Source of the DNA: RYN-431 sp036388295
GTDB taxonomy: Bacteria > Planctomycetota > Phycisphaerae > Tepidisphaerales > Tepidisphaeraceae
Assembly (NCBI GenBank): GCA_036388295.1
Contig: DASVSC010000232.1
Span: 1 to 40,798, forward strand
DNA length: 40,798 nt
Direction of reading: 5' to 3'
Below are positions 23,521 through 32,028 of this stretch, piece after piece (position 1 is the stretch's first letter; every line of letters begins with the position of its first letter). The notes beneath the pieces were generated by a model. It worked only from the letters and a program-made list of their open reading frames with translations. It was not told the DNA's origin and did no database searches. The position numbers and the translations under genes were made by a program.

Positions 23521-23973
23521 TCAGTCTCCGCCTTCGTTGTTCGTCAGGCCCGACGCCGCCGGCGACGTTGCCGCGACCAATTTCGCCACCTTTTCCGGTG
23601 GCGGGGCGAGGAACGCGGCCGAGTCGTAGTAGGCCGTGAAGGTCATCACTTTGTAACCCTTGAACGTGACGATGCTGACGCCGCGATAGCGGATCGGCTG
23701 GTCGTTGGGCAGGGTGCCGGTGGAGACCCACTGCATGACGCTGGTGTCGCCGATGGTGTGGTCGGTCGTGAATGTCGAATGGATCGTGCCGAACGCGTGC
23801 AGGTATTCTTTCCAGAACTGCGTAATGGCGTCTCGGCCGCTAAGCTTTCGCTCGTGTGCGGGCGTGTCGACGGTGGCGTCGTCGTGGAACAGCGCGACCA
23901 TAGCGGCCGGGTCTTTGGACTGTTCGATCTGCTGCAGTGTGGCCTTGAACGTGTCGGCGTTGGTCGTGGGCAT
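23521..23973 (-). CDS. NTF2-like / SnoaL-like protein
   Basis: A 150-residue protein with the cone-shaped NTF2 fold pattern: N-terminal helices (DTFKATLQQIEQSKDPAAMVALFHDDATVDTP in segments from residue 6), GRDAITQFWKEYLHAFGTIHST, then four strands ending FKGYKVMTFTAYYDSAAFL. Members are small-molecule isomerases, hydrolases or ligand binders; no catalytic set can be named. ATG 23973 has AAGGAGT at ideal distance; upstream in-frame sequence has no homology. About 106 nt separate it from the MFS gene upstream, so co-transcription is possible. Confidence 0.82.
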   Translation of the reverse strand: MPTTNADTFKATLQQIEQSKDPAAMVALFHDDATVDTPAHERKLSGRDAITQFWKEYLHAFGTIHSTFTTDHTIGDTSVMQWVSTGTLPNDQPIRYRGVSIVTFKGYKVMTFTAYYDSAAFLAPPPEKVAKLVAATSPAASGLTNNEGGD

Positions 23974-24079
23974 GAGCGCGACTCCTTCTGACCGACTGTA
24001 GAACCGCCGGCCGGGCGAAGAAGCACTTTCAAAAGACAATTGTGTGGCCCGCGGACATTCCTGCTGGCTACACGGGAAA

Positions 24080-25555
24080 TCAGGCACGTGAGGTTTCGTC
24101 TTCGATCGGTTTGACGTCGTGCAGCGATTTGAGTCGGCGTACTTCCGGGAACTTCGCGGCGACGCCGATAACGACCAAAATCGACGCGATCCCGCCGCCG
24201 ACCACGCTGGCGACCGGGCCGAAGTGGTACGCCGTCCAGCCGCTCTCCAGACCGCCCAGTTCGTTGCTGCTGCCGACGAAAATCTGGTTCACCGCCAGCA
24301 CGCGGCCGCGCATGGCGTCGGGCGTGGCCAAGGGCACGAGCGAATGGCGGATTACGACGCTGATGTTGTCGAACGCCCCGGTCAGCACCAGCATGCAGAA
24401 CGACAGCGCGTAGTTGCGACTGAGGCCGAACACGATGGTGGCCGCGCCGAAGCCGGCGACGGTCCAGAGCAACATGCGGCCGGCGTTTTTGAACGGGGGC
24501 AGGTGCGCCTGGACGAGGGCCATCGTCACCGCGCCGACGGCGGGCGCGGCGCGCAAACAGCCGAAGCCGAACGCGCCGACGTTCAGAATGTCCTTGGCGA
24601 AGATCGGCAGCAGAAACGTCGCCCCGCCGAACAGCACGGCGAACAGATCGAGCGTCAGCGCCGCCAGGATCAATTTGCTGCGGAAGACGAATCGAATGCC
24701 GGCCATCAGGTCCGCCAGGCCGGCGGGCTTCGGGCGGCCGGGCCCATCGGTCGAGGTAGGCACTGCGGTCGAGGGTGGGACCGGTGTGGCCTCGGGCAGC
24801 ATCAGGATCAGCACGAAGGCGACGACGAAAAAGACGCTCGCTACGGCGTACGCCACGCCCGGGCCGCCGAGCCAGACGATCAGGCCGCCGATCGCCGGGC
24901 CGCCCATGCTGCTGATTTCGAAGCCGGTGCTGTTCCACGTCACGGCGTTGGGATAAACCGACGCCGGCACCGTAGCAGCCATCAAGGCCTCGCGGCTGGG
25001 CCGGCCGATGGTGCCGCCGACGGCGCCCAGGCCGAGCAGGCCGTACATCGACCAGAGCAGGTAGGGCGGCCACGGCTGATCGCCCGGCACGTCGAACAGC
25101 CACGCCATGATCATCAGGCCGGTCGCACAGAACGTCGTCGACACCTGCATGAACAGGAACAGTTTTCGGCGCGAGAACGTGTCGGCCATCTGCCCGGCCG
25201 GCAGCGACAGCAGCAGCATCGGGATCGCCAGGATCAGGCCGAGCAGGCCAAGGTCCCACGCCGTCGCCCCGGGCCGGTCGTAAATCTGCCAGCCGACGGC
25301 GGCGGCCTGAATCTGCGAGCCGGCGGCGGAGAGAAAGAAAGCGCTGATGAACCGGCGGAAGGCGGGGATGCGCAGGGCGGCGTACGGGTCGTGCGCGGCG
25401 CGGCCGGCGGGCGACTCGTACTCAAGCATGTCCTGGTCCGTCGCCGCCGCGGCGGGGCGGTCCTGGTCGGCCAGTGGGTCGGCCAGTTCGAACTCGGGAC
25501 GCGGCGGCCGGCTTTGAGGATCAGACGGATTCGGGTCGGGGTCGGCAGGTGGCAT
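24080..25555 (-). CDS. MFS exporter (MFS_3 / EntS-like)
   Basis: A 491-residue transporter with a long polar N-terminus (1-55, Pro/Asp-rich) before the first helix. About 11-12 hydrophobic segments follow. The A-motif analogue AGQMADTFSRRKLF lies after the second helix, and the GRPSREALMAATVP and PDAMRGRVLAVNQIFVGSSNELGGLESGW regions match the MFS_3 family, which exports siderophores and drugs. No substrate-linked genes are nearby. It diverges from the SRPBCC gene across 106 nt. Confidence 0.92.
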   Translation of the reverse strand: MPPADPDPNPSDPQSRPPRPEFELADPLADQDRPAAAATDQDMLEYESPAGRAAHDPYAALRIPAFRRFISAFFLSAAGSQIQAAAVGWQIYDRPGATAWDLGLLGLILAIPMLLLSLPAGQMADTFSRRKLFLFMQVSTTFCATGLMIMAWLFDVPGDQPWPPYLLWSMYGLLGLGAVGGTIGRPSREALMAATVPASVYPNAVTWNSTGFEISSMGGPAIGGLIVWLGGPGVAYAVASVFFVVAFVLILMLPEATPVPPSTAVPTSTDGPGRPKPAGLADLMAGIRFVFRSKLILAALTLDLFAVLFGGATFLLPIFAKDILNVGAFGFGCLRAAPAVGAVTMALVQAHLPPFKNAGRMLLWTVAGFGAATIVFGLSRNYALSFCMLVLTGAFDNISVVIRHSLVPLATPDAMRGRVLAVNQIFVGSSNELGGLESGWTAYHFGPVASVVGGGIASILVVIGVAAKFPEVRRLKSLHDVKPIEDETSRA

Positions 25556-25661
25556 GGGACGGTCGGGCCAGCATCGGGAATTCCCTGCGTCGACGCAACG
25601 CCCGTCGCGGCTTAAACGATTTTAACCGGCCCGCCGCGCGCCGGGCCGCGTAGCATCGCGC

Positions 25662-26429
25662 ATGAGCACGATCCAAGACACCATCAAGGGCTACCTGCGT
25701 CCGGCGAGTGAAAGCAACCAAACCGGCGACAAGCCAAAGAACGTGAGCGAAACCGAACGCCTTGTCAGCGCCGCCGCCGGCCTGCTGCTGGTCAAGGGCG
25801 GCCTGCGCCACCGCGGCCTGCTCGGTCTGATCGGCCTCGGCGCGGGCGCGAGCCTGGTGCACCGCGGCTACACCGGCCACTGCGGCTTATACAAATACCT
25901 CGGCGTCAGTGCGTTCCAGCCCGCGTCGCCGCACGCCTACTTCGATCACGGCATCCACGTGAAGGCGGCCATCACCGTGAACAAGTCGCCGCAGGAGCTG
26001 TACGACTTCTGGCGCAAGTTCGACAACCTGCCCAAGTTCATGGACCACCTGATCAGCGTCACCGTACACGACGACAAAAAGAGCAAGTGGGTGGCCAAAG
26101 GGCCGATGGGCACGGAAGTGAAGTGGGAGGCCGAGATCATCAACGACGTGCCGGGCGAATTAATCGCGTGGCGGTCGCTGGCCGGTGCGCAGGTCGATAA
26201 CGCCGGCTCGGTGCGCTTCATCCCCGGCCCGGCCGACCGCGGAACGGAAGTGCGCGTGAATCTCGACTACATCCCGCCGGGCCGGCAGGTCGGCAAATGG
26301 GTGGCGAAGCTGTTCGGCGAAGAGCCGACGCAGCAGATTCACCAGGACCTGCGCAAGTTCAAACAACTGATGGAAACCGGTGAAGTGACGACGACGGCGG
26401 GACAACCGCATGGGTCAAAGCTGTCGTAA
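25662..26429 (+). CDS. SRPBCC-domain protein with N-terminal DUF2892-like membrane segment
   Basis: A 255-residue protein. Residues 31-80 (ERLVSAAAGLLLVKGG, then GLLGLIGLGAGASLVHRGYTGHC) make a hydrophobic hairpin of the DUF2892/YgaP-TM type. Residues 98-240 are a START-like SRPBCC (polyketide cyclase) domain: VKAAITVNKSPQELYDFWRKFDNLPKFM and TEVKWEAEIINDVPGELIAWRS. The domain holds a hydrophobic ligand; none is known. It precedes a zinc alcohol dehydrogenase on the same strand, a pairing seen in other bacteria (from memory). No Shine-Dalgarno is evident; TAGCAT ends 5 nt before the ATG. Confidence 0.85.
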   Translation: MSTIQDTIKGYLRPASESNQTGDKPKNVSETERLVSAAAGLLLVKGGLRHRGLLGLIGLGAGASLVHRGYTGHCGLYKYLGVSAFQPASPHAYFDHGIHVKAAITVNKSPQELYDFWRKFDNLPKFMDHLISVTVHDDKKSKWVAKGPMGTEVKWEAEIINDVPGELIAWRSLAGAQVDNAGSVRFIPGPADRGTEVRVNLDYIPPGRQVGKWVAKLFGEEPTQQIHQDLRKFKQLMETGEVTTTAGQPHGSKLS

Positions 26430-26463
26430 CCGTGCTTCGATAACGCGCGGCAAGCAGTCGTTC

Positions 26464-26522
26464 GAGAGCCGCCGGACTCCGTTCGGCTTCAGCAAAAGGC
26501 CGGACGGAGTCCGGTGGCTCTC
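26464..26522. repeat. Inverted repeat with 24-nt arms
   Basis: Arms 26464-26487 and 26499-26522 match at 22 of 24 positions (GAGAGCC...CCGGACTCCGT), loop 11 nt. The element lies 35 nt after the SRPBCC stop and 37 nt before the dehydrogenase start, so it would sit inside the transcript if the two genes are co-transcribed. Confidence 0.88.
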
Positions 26523-26559
26523 AAAAATCCCGTTTCGACTCACGCACTGAAGGAAAGAC

Positions 26560-27729
26560 ATGAAAGCCCTCTGCTGGAACGCCAAAAACGACGTGCGGGT
26601 CGAGACGGTGCCGGACCCGAAGATCCTGAACCCACGCGACGCGATCATCAAGATCACCACGACCGCCATCTGCGGCAGCGATCTACACCTGCTCGACGGC
26701 TACATCCCCACAATGAAGCCCGGCGACATCCTCGGCCATGAGTTCATGGGCGAAGTGGTCGAACTCGGCAGCGAAGTGCGAAACCTGCAGAAGGGCGACC
26801 GCGTGGTCGTGCCGTTCAACATCGCCTGCGGCAACTGCTGGTACTGCAAGAAAAAGCTCTGGAGCTGCTGCGACAACAGCAACCCGTCGCCCGACGTGGC
26901 CGAAGGGTTGTACGGCGCGCCGCCGTCGGCACTGTTCGGCTACAGCCACATGTTCGGCGGCTATGCCGGCGGGCAGGCGCAGTACGTTCGCGTGCCGTTC
27001 GCCGACGTCGGGCCGATGAAGGTGCCCGACGGCGTGCCGGACGAGAAGGTCATTTTTCTGACCGACATTTTTCCCACCGGCTACATGGCGGTCGAAAATT
27101 GCAACGTGCAGCAGGGCGACACGATCGCCATCTGGGGCTGCGGGCCGGTGGGGCAGTTCGCGATCAAGTCCGCGTTCCTGCTCGGGGCCGAACAGGTGAT
27201 CGCCATGGACGACGTTCCCGAGCGCCTGAAGATGGCCCGCCAGAGCGGCGCGACGACGATCGATATCTCGAAAGAGCCCGTCTACGACCGCCTGATGGAC
27301 CTGACTGCCGGCCGTGGCCCCGACGGCTGCGTCGACTGCGTCGGCCTGGAAGCGCACGGCGCGACGCTCGATCACTGGTACGACATGGCCAAGGTGAAAC
27401 TCGGCATCGGCACCGACCGCACGCACGCGCTGCGCCAGACAATCAACTGCGTGCGCAAGGGCGGCACCGTCAGCATCCCCGGCGTGTACGGCGGCTTCCT
27501 GGACAAGTTCCCGTTCGGCGCGGCGTTCGCCAAGGGCGTGACCTTTAAGATGGGCCAGACGCACACGCACACTTACCTCAAGCCGCTGCTCGACCGCGTG
27601 CAGAACGGTGAGATCGACCCCAGCTTCGTCATCACCCACACGCTGCCGCTGGAACAGGCCCCGCATGGGTACGAAATCTTCCGTGCGAAAAAGGACGAGT
27701 GCGTGAAAGTGGTGTTGAAGCCGAATTGA
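26560..27729 (+). CDS. Zinc-dependent alcohol dehydrogenase
   Basis: A 389-residue medium-chain dehydrogenase, close in layout to glutathione-independent formaldehyde dehydrogenases. Catalytic zinc ligands are Cys 38 (ICGSD), His 60 and Glu 61 (GHEF). Structural zinc Cys are 90, 93, 96 and 104 (CGNCWYC...C). An insertion of about 40 residues (YGAPPSALFGYSHMFGGYAGG) follows, then the Rossmann motif IWGCGPVGQFA near 194-204. Substrate is probably a small aldehyde or alcohol. AAGGAA is the Shine-Dalgarno before ATG 26560. The long element 27732-27828 starts 2 nt after its stop. Confidence 0.93.
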   Translation: MKALCWNAKNDVRVETVPDPKILNPRDAIIKITTTAICGSDLHLLDGYIPTMKPGDILGHEFMGEVVELGSEVRNLQKGDRVVVPFNIACGNCWYCKKKLWSCCDNSNPSPDVAEGLYGAPPSALFGYSHMFGGYAGGQAQYVRVPFADVGPMKVPDGVPDEKVIFLTDIFPTGYMAVENCNVQQGDTIAIWGCGPVGQFAIKSAFLLGAEQVIAMDDVPERLKMARQSGATTIDISKEPVYDRLMDLTAGRGPDGCVDCVGLEAHGATLDHWYDMAKVKLGIGTDRTHALRQTINCVRKGGTVSIPGVYGGFLDKFPFGAAFAKGVTFKMGQTHTHTYLKPLLDRVQNGEIDPSFVITHTLPLEQAPHGYEIFRAKKDECVKVVLKPN

Positions 27730-27731
27730 AT

Positions 27732-27828
27732 CAGTGGAGACTTATGAGTGGGAAGTGGAGAGTTACAGAGCGGAGGCGATTTGCTTCTTGCCTTCAACTC
27801 TCCACTTCCCACTCATCACTCTCCACTG
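27732..27828. repeat. Long inverted repeat between convergent genes (AGTGG/GGAAG units)
   Basis: Arms 27732-27764 and 27796-27828 match at 31 of 33 positions, loop 31 nt. The arms contain repeated GTGGA and GAGTGGGAAG words. It begins 2 nt after the dehydrogenase stop and ends 7 nt before the stop of the surface protein. The right-arm word CTTCCCACT recurs before dapB (1-24). Confidence 0.92.
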
Positions 27829-27835
27829 GTTTTGC

Positions 27836-30760
27836 TCACACCTGCACTGCCCCGATCGTCCAAGCGTCGTCGCGCGGGCGGCTGTTGCCGTAGAGGTCGC
27901 CGAAGACGCCTGCATAGTTGCGTTCGCCGCTGTCGAGCAGGGCCAGGTCGCTGGTCGGCTTGTACGAGCCGTTCAGAACAACGTCTTCCTGGTAATCGGT
28001 GCCCACCTGCGATACGGCGTTCCAGCGGCTGATGTTGTAATAGTTCTGCAGATCGTTCAAGTCGGAACTGATGATCACGAACCCCGTCCCACCGGGCGTG
28101 CGGCTGGCGACGTAACGGCTGACGGCGGGCACCGGCCACAGGTTGTTGCTGATCTTCGTAAAGCTGCTCATGTTCGACGCGCCGTTCACCCAGATGGCGG
28201 CCGTCCCGTACGAGCCCATCAGCATGCTGTCGGCGCGGTACAGGTTGTTCACGAGCGTGATCCCGCTCACCCGGCCCTGCACCGCCATCATGCGGCCGCG
28301 GGAACTGTTGTTGACGAACGTGTTGTTGGCCACGTTCAGGTTGGTCACGCCGCGGTTGTAGGTGCTGTCGTACCCGTCGACGCGCAGGGCGTCGACGGCG
28401 CTGAACTCGATCACGTTGTTGCGGAAGTACAGGTTCGACACGCCGTGCACGATTTCGAACGAGGTGCCGTAGGCCTTGTTGTTTTCGAAGACCACGTCGT
28501 TCAGGCGTCCGCCCTTGTCGTTCAGGGAGTCGGCCCCGCCGAGCGGGCCGACCTGCACGCGCGGGCCGCGGAACGTGTTGCCGTAAACGTAAACGTCGTT
28601 CCCCTTCTGCAGGTTCAGCGCCATCTTGCTGGTTTCGAAGCCGTAGGTTTGCGGGTTGGCTAAATCGTTGTAGGCGATCAGCAGGCGGTCGACGCCGTAG
28701 ATGCGGATGGGGTGTTCGTGGGTGCTGTTGAGCACCTTGTTGCCGAGCAGGACGAAGTCGCTGCCCTGGCCCCAGACGAGGTAGCTGCGCAGGCCGTACG
28801 TGGTGGGTGAATCGCACCGCTGCACCAGCACGCCGGTGGGGCCGCTGTTGGTTTGGATGGCGTAACCGACGTTCAGGAACGTGACGTCGCGGACAACAGT
28901 CTGGACGCCCGCGATGTCGATGGCATGAGGCATGCCGCTGCGACTGCTGTCGGGGCCGGTGAACCGGCTGTCGAACCGCACGTTCTCGATGACCGTGCCC
29001 ACGGCCGCGCCGTTGATGTAGATCATTTCCGACGTGTCACGGGCGCCGTTCCATTTGATGGTGGCCTTGGAACCGCCGTAGCTGGCCAGCCGCACGTTGT
29101 CGCCACTGATGTGGACGGTGTCGTCGATGTTGAAGGTGTCGCTGCCGCGCAGCAGGATGTCGACGTTTGAACGGCCCTTGGCCATCGCGGCCGCTTTTGC
29201 CAGCGTCCTGACCGCCGACCCGCTGGAGCTGCCGTTGTTGCCGTCGCTGCCGGTCGACGACACGTAGATCGCCTGCCGCCCGGCCGACGCGACGTTCACG
29301 GTGACGCTGGTCTGCCGGAAGCCCATCTTTTCGTTCCAGAGCTTCAGGGTGATTGTGTACGTGCCGGGATTTTCGTAGACGTGGGCGGCGTTGAAGCCGA
29401 CGAGGGTGTTGTAGTCGCCGCCGGAGTCGCCGAAGTTCCATTCGAAGTGGGCCGTGTCTTGTCCGCCGGTGCCGTACTTGCTGTTCAGGCCGTGCACGAA
29501 AACGGCTTGGCCCGCCTTAATCGACGCCGTCATCACGCTGATAGCCGGCGACGGTGCGGCGGCCGACGGATTGTTCGGCGTGGGCGTGGGCGTGGGCGTC
29601 GGCGTCGGTTCGGGCTTGACCGGATCGGGCGTCGGAACGGGGACGGACGATCCCTCTGTGCCCACGGCGTATTCGACGCCCGTCGCACTGTCCGTGCCTG
29701 CGCCAGCGTCGGCGCGATCGATGCCGCCGTCGCCGGACAGCGCGTCGTTGCCGCTGCCGCTGTCGATCGTGTCGTTGCCCGTGCCGGCGTAAACGGTGTC
29801 GTTGCCGCCGTTGGTGGTGATGCGGTCGTCTCCGTCGCCGCCGACGACGGTATCCCAGCCGGCCGAGCCGACGAGTGTGTCGTTGCCCGCGCCGCCGCTC
29901 AGGCTGACAGGTTGGGAAATGGCGGAGTCGATCGCGATGTAATCCGCCTGGCTGCCGCCGCTGATGACGATCCGGCTGACGCCGCTCGCATAAGTCAGCC
30001 GACGCGCGCCGGCCACGATCATGACGCCGGAGCCGCTCTTGAACACGCGTATTACATTTGTGGACGAAGGCAGTGCGTTGAACGTCAGGGTGCCGCCGGT
30101 AAGCGAAGCGGTGCCGGCGGCCGGCACGCTGCTCAGGCCGGGGTGATAATCGACGTTCGTGCGGGTTTCGGTGTTCAGGGTGGTGTCGTTGCCTGTGCCG
30201 CCGTCCGCCGAATCATTGCCGTTCCCGCCGTCGACGTAATCGTTGCCGTTCCCGCCGACGAAGCGGTCGCCGCCGTCGTTGAGGAGGGCGATGTCGTTGC
30301 CGTCGCCGCCGCTGACCGTGTCGCCGCCGCTGCCGCCGCTGACAAAGTCGTTGCCGCCGCCGAGGGCGATGGTGTTGAAGCCGCTCGTGTCGAAGACATT
30401 GTCGCTGCCCGCGCCGCCGGTCACGGTGTCATTGCCGCTGCCGGGGATGATCACGCTGTCGAGGGGAACCGTGCTGCCGAACGTGATACGGTCGCCGAGC
30501 GAACCGCCGGTCACACGCACGCTGCGGATGCTGCTGGCGGCGACGGATTGCCTGGTCGCGCCAACGGCCGCGGTGTAGGTCTGGCCATTGGACGAGAGCT
30601 CGAGCGAGATCGTATTGGAGGCCGAGGCATTGCCGGTCAAAACGAGTTCGGTGTTGGTCACAGCAATGGCGGCCAGCAGGCGGCGTGCTTCCAGCGACTG
30701 AACGTGGAACGTCGAGGCGATCGGTGAGATTTGAGTGGCGTTGCGCTTCCGAATGTTCAT
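27836..30760 (-). CDS. LEPR-XLL surface protein: Ca-binding repeats, PKD domain, parallel beta-helix
   Basis: A 974-residue secreted or surface protein. The N-terminus has the planctomycete LEPR-XLL type motif SLEARRLLA (22-30) in place of an ordinary signal peptide. Two blocks of RTX-type calcium-binding nonapeptides (GGxGNDxxx) occupy about 107-195 and 287-355. A Pro/Thr linker (373-400) leads to a PKD domain (about 405-492; FEWNFGDSGGDY, HVYENPGTYTITLKLW). The rest (495-970) is a right-handed parallel beta-helix with many short Asn/Gly turns (YVYGNTFRGPRV, FENNKAYGTSFEIVHG), a fold common in polysaccharide lyases. No lyase catalytic set is recognisable. Start ATG 30760 has AGGGA upstream. 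It may bind or modify matrix polysaccharide. Confidence 0.88.
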   Translation of the reverse strand: MNIRKRNATQISPIASTFHVQSLEARRLLAAIAVTNTELVLTGNASASNTISLELSSNGQTYTAAVGATRQSVAASSIRSVRVTGGSLGDRITFGSTVPLDSVIIPGSGNDTVTGGAGSDNVFDTSGFNTIALGGGNDFVSGGSGGDTVSGGDGNDIALLNDGGDRFVGGNGNDYVDGGNGNDSADGGTGNDTTLNTETRTNVDYHPGLSSVPAAGTASLTGGTLTFNALPSSTNVIRVFKSGSGVMIVAGARRLTYASGVSRIVISGGSQADYIAIDSAISQPVSLSGGAGNDTLVGSAGWDTVVGGDGDDRITTNGGNDTVYAGTGNDTIDSGSGNDALSGDGGIDRADAGAGTDSATGVEYAVGTEGSSVPVPTPDPVKPEPTPTPTPTPTPNNPSAAAPSPAISVMTASIKAGQAVFVHGLNSKYGTGGQDTAHFEWNFGDSGGDYNTLVGFNAAHVYENPGTYTITLKLWNEKMGFRQTSVTVNVASAGRQAIYVSSTGSDGNNGSSSGSAVRTLAKAAAMAKGRSNVDILLRGSDTFNIDDTVHISGDNVRLASYGGSKATIKWNGARDTSEMIYINGAAVGTVIENVRFDSRFTGPDSSRSGMPHAIDIAGVQTVVRDVTFLNVGYAIQTNSGPTGVLVQRCDSPTTYGLRSYLVWGQGSDFVLLGNKVLNSTHEHPIRIYGVDRLLIAYNDLANPQTYGFETSKMALNLQKGNDVYVYGNTFRGPRVQVGPLGGADSLNDKGGRLNDVVFENNKAYGTSFEIVHGVSNLYFRNNVIEFSAVDALRVDGYDSTYNRGVTNLNVANNTFVNNSSRGRMMAVQGRVSGITLVNNLYRADSMLMGSYGTAAIWVNGASNMSSFTKISNNLWPVPAVSRYVASRTPGGTGFVIISSDLNDLQNYYNISRWNAVSQVGTDYQEDVVLNGSYKPTSDLALLDSGERNYAGVFGDLYGNSRPRDDAWTIGAVQV

Positions 30761-31005
30761 CGAACGTCCCTTTTTTAAGGCCGGCCCAATAGGGCCCGAG
30801 AGTCAACCTGGCGCAGGTCGCGCAGTCGGCAGGACAATCTGTTTAGTCGTTAGGACGTTGCGGCGGCAAGGGATGTTTCACGAGAAAGTAAAAAAATCTT
30901 CATGCGGCCGGACCGTGCAACGACCATCGGCGTGCGGAAAGTCGTTGTAACGACGATCTTTACGGCCGGACTTGGGTAATATCCCTAGTCGGCAGGCGTC
31001 TCAAC

Positions 31006-31033
31006 TTGTCGCAGGCCTTACAGGCCCCATAAT
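31006..31033 (+). promoter_or_regulatory. Putative leaderless promoter of the OsmC gene
   Basis: TTGTCG (31006-31011), a 16-nt spacer and CATAAT (31028-31033) end 7 nt before the ATG at 31041, with no Shine-Dalgarno. The rest of the 280-nt divergent gap (30761-31040) holds a perfect GTCGTT/AACGAC palindrome at 30941-30954, an A-rich tract near 30888-30896, and no gene. Confidence 0.5.
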
Positions 31034-31040
31034 CGACAGG

Positions 31041-31451
31041 ATGGTCACCATCGGCATCCAGTACGAAGGCCAGCTCGGCACCACGGCGACGCACGGCCCC
31101 AGCGGCACGACCCTCCGCACGGACGCGCCCGTCGACAATGCCGGCCGCGGACTGTCGTTCTCGCCGACGGACCTGTTGGCCACCGCCCTCGGCACCTGCG
31201 TGCTGACCACAATGGCCATCGTCGCAGGGCGTCATGGCGTACCTTTCGAAGCGGCGAAAGGGCAGGTCACGAAGGTGATGACGACCACCGGCCCGCGCCG
31301 AATTGAAACGCTCGACGTCATTTTATCCCTGCCGGCGGCCGTCACACCGGACGACCGTGCACGGCTGGAACACGCCGGTCACGCGTGCCCGGTGACGAAG
31401 TGCCTGCACCCGGACGTGAAGGTGAACCTCGTCTTCGATTGGTCGTTGTAA
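31041..31451 (+). CDS. OsmC family protein (peroxiredoxin-like)
   Basis: A 136-residue OsmC/Ohr-fold protein that would reduce organic hydroperoxides with two Cys. SFSPTDLLATALGTCVLTTM (39-58) is the central helix with the reactive Cys 53, and the partner Cys 116 lies in HACPVTK. An acidic/Arg pair (RTDAP, 26-30) is near the expected active-site position. ATG 31041 fits the family N-terminus; the frame opens further upstream but without homology. The -10-like CATAAT ends 7 nt upstream. Confidence 0.9.
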   Translation: MVTIGIQYEGQLGTTATHGPSGTTLRTDAPVDNAGRGLSFSPTDLLATALGTCVLTTMAIVAGRHGVPFEAAKGQVTKVMTTTGPRRIETLDVILSLPAAVTPDDRARLEHAGHACPVTKCLHPDVKVNLVFDWSL

Positions 31452-31494
31452 AACTTACAATCGCGATGATTCGAAGGGGGGCCGTCGAGCGGCG

Positions 31495-31860
31495 TCAGGC
31501 GTCGAGGCGCAGGCGCGTGATCTGCTCAAGGCACCGCTGCGTCTCGGCTTCGATCAGGGGAAGCCGCTGCAGGACCGTTTCGTCCCCGGCTAGTAGTGCC
31601 GCTTCAGCCTCGGCCAGCAAATCGGCCAAGTGCCCGGCGGCGATCGTCGCGGCGGAACTTTTAAGCTGATGCACGCCCGCACGGCCGGCGGCTAAATCGC
31701 CCCGGGCCAAGGCGTCGCGGACCCTCTCAAGGCTCGGGGGCGTGTGATCGTGGAACAAGCGCAGCAGGTCGCGCAGCAGCACCTGGTGCCCGAGCGTGCG
31801 GCGCTCCAGGAGGGTTAGATCGATCGGCGCGGCGTTCACCACACGCGTTGCATCGTCCAA
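31495..31860 (-). CDS. Orphan Hpt (histidine phosphotransfer) domain protein
   Basis: A 121-residue all-helical protein. The phosphorylatable His 64 is in AGVHQLKSSAATIAA, the exact Hpt signature HxLKSSA. The helix before it (LLRDLLRLFHDHTPPSLERVRDAL) and those after (HLADLLAEAEAALLAGD, LIEAETQRCLEQI) complete the four-helix bundle. It should carry phosphate between receiver domains of a phosphorelay, but no kinase or receiver is encoded nearby. The likely start is TTG 31860, with AGGTAGG upstream; two in-frame GTG codons lie six and seven codons later. It diverges from mntH. Confidence 0.85.
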   Translation of the reverse strand: MDDATRVVNAAPIDLTLLERRTLGHQVLLRDLLRLFHDHTPPSLERVRDALARGDLAAGRAGVHQLKSSAATIAAGHLADLLAEAEAALLAGDETVLQRLPLIEAETQRCLEQITRLRLDA

Positions 31861-31907
31861 AGTCGCCTACCTGCTGAAGGAACAAAACCAATCCAACATT
31901 TGACTTT

Positions 31908-31927
31908 GAGTATTCAAAATAATACTC
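31908..31927. promoter_or_regulatory. Candidate operator palindrome between hpt and mntH
   Basis: GAGTATT-CAAAAT-AATACTC is a perfect 7+7 palindrome in AT-rich sequence that stands out from the surroundings. TTGACT (31900-31905) adjoins it on the plus strand. A separate -10-like TATAGT lies at 31955-31960, about 68 nt before the mntH start. A metal-responsive repressor of the Fur/MntR class is an obvious candidate to bind it, but the sequence is not a textbook box. Confidence 0.5.
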
Positions 31928-32028
31928 TCGCCGGCTCAAACAGCCGACGACGGCTATAGTCTGCGTTGTGACGGGCCGGCGAAGGCCGCCGGACGACGTG
32001 GACAGTTCGGACCCAAAGGAGCAGTGGC

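Noticed and set aside
24119..25615. A 498-codon plus-strand frame opposite the MFS gene
   Set aside because: Gln/Arg/Asp-rich shadow without any hydrophobic or domain pattern, whereas the minus strand encodes a clear transporter.
29381..30727. A long plus-strand frame opposite the LEPR-XLL protein
   Set aside because: Ala/Gly/Arg/Val-rich antisense of the calcium-repeat codons; no motif.
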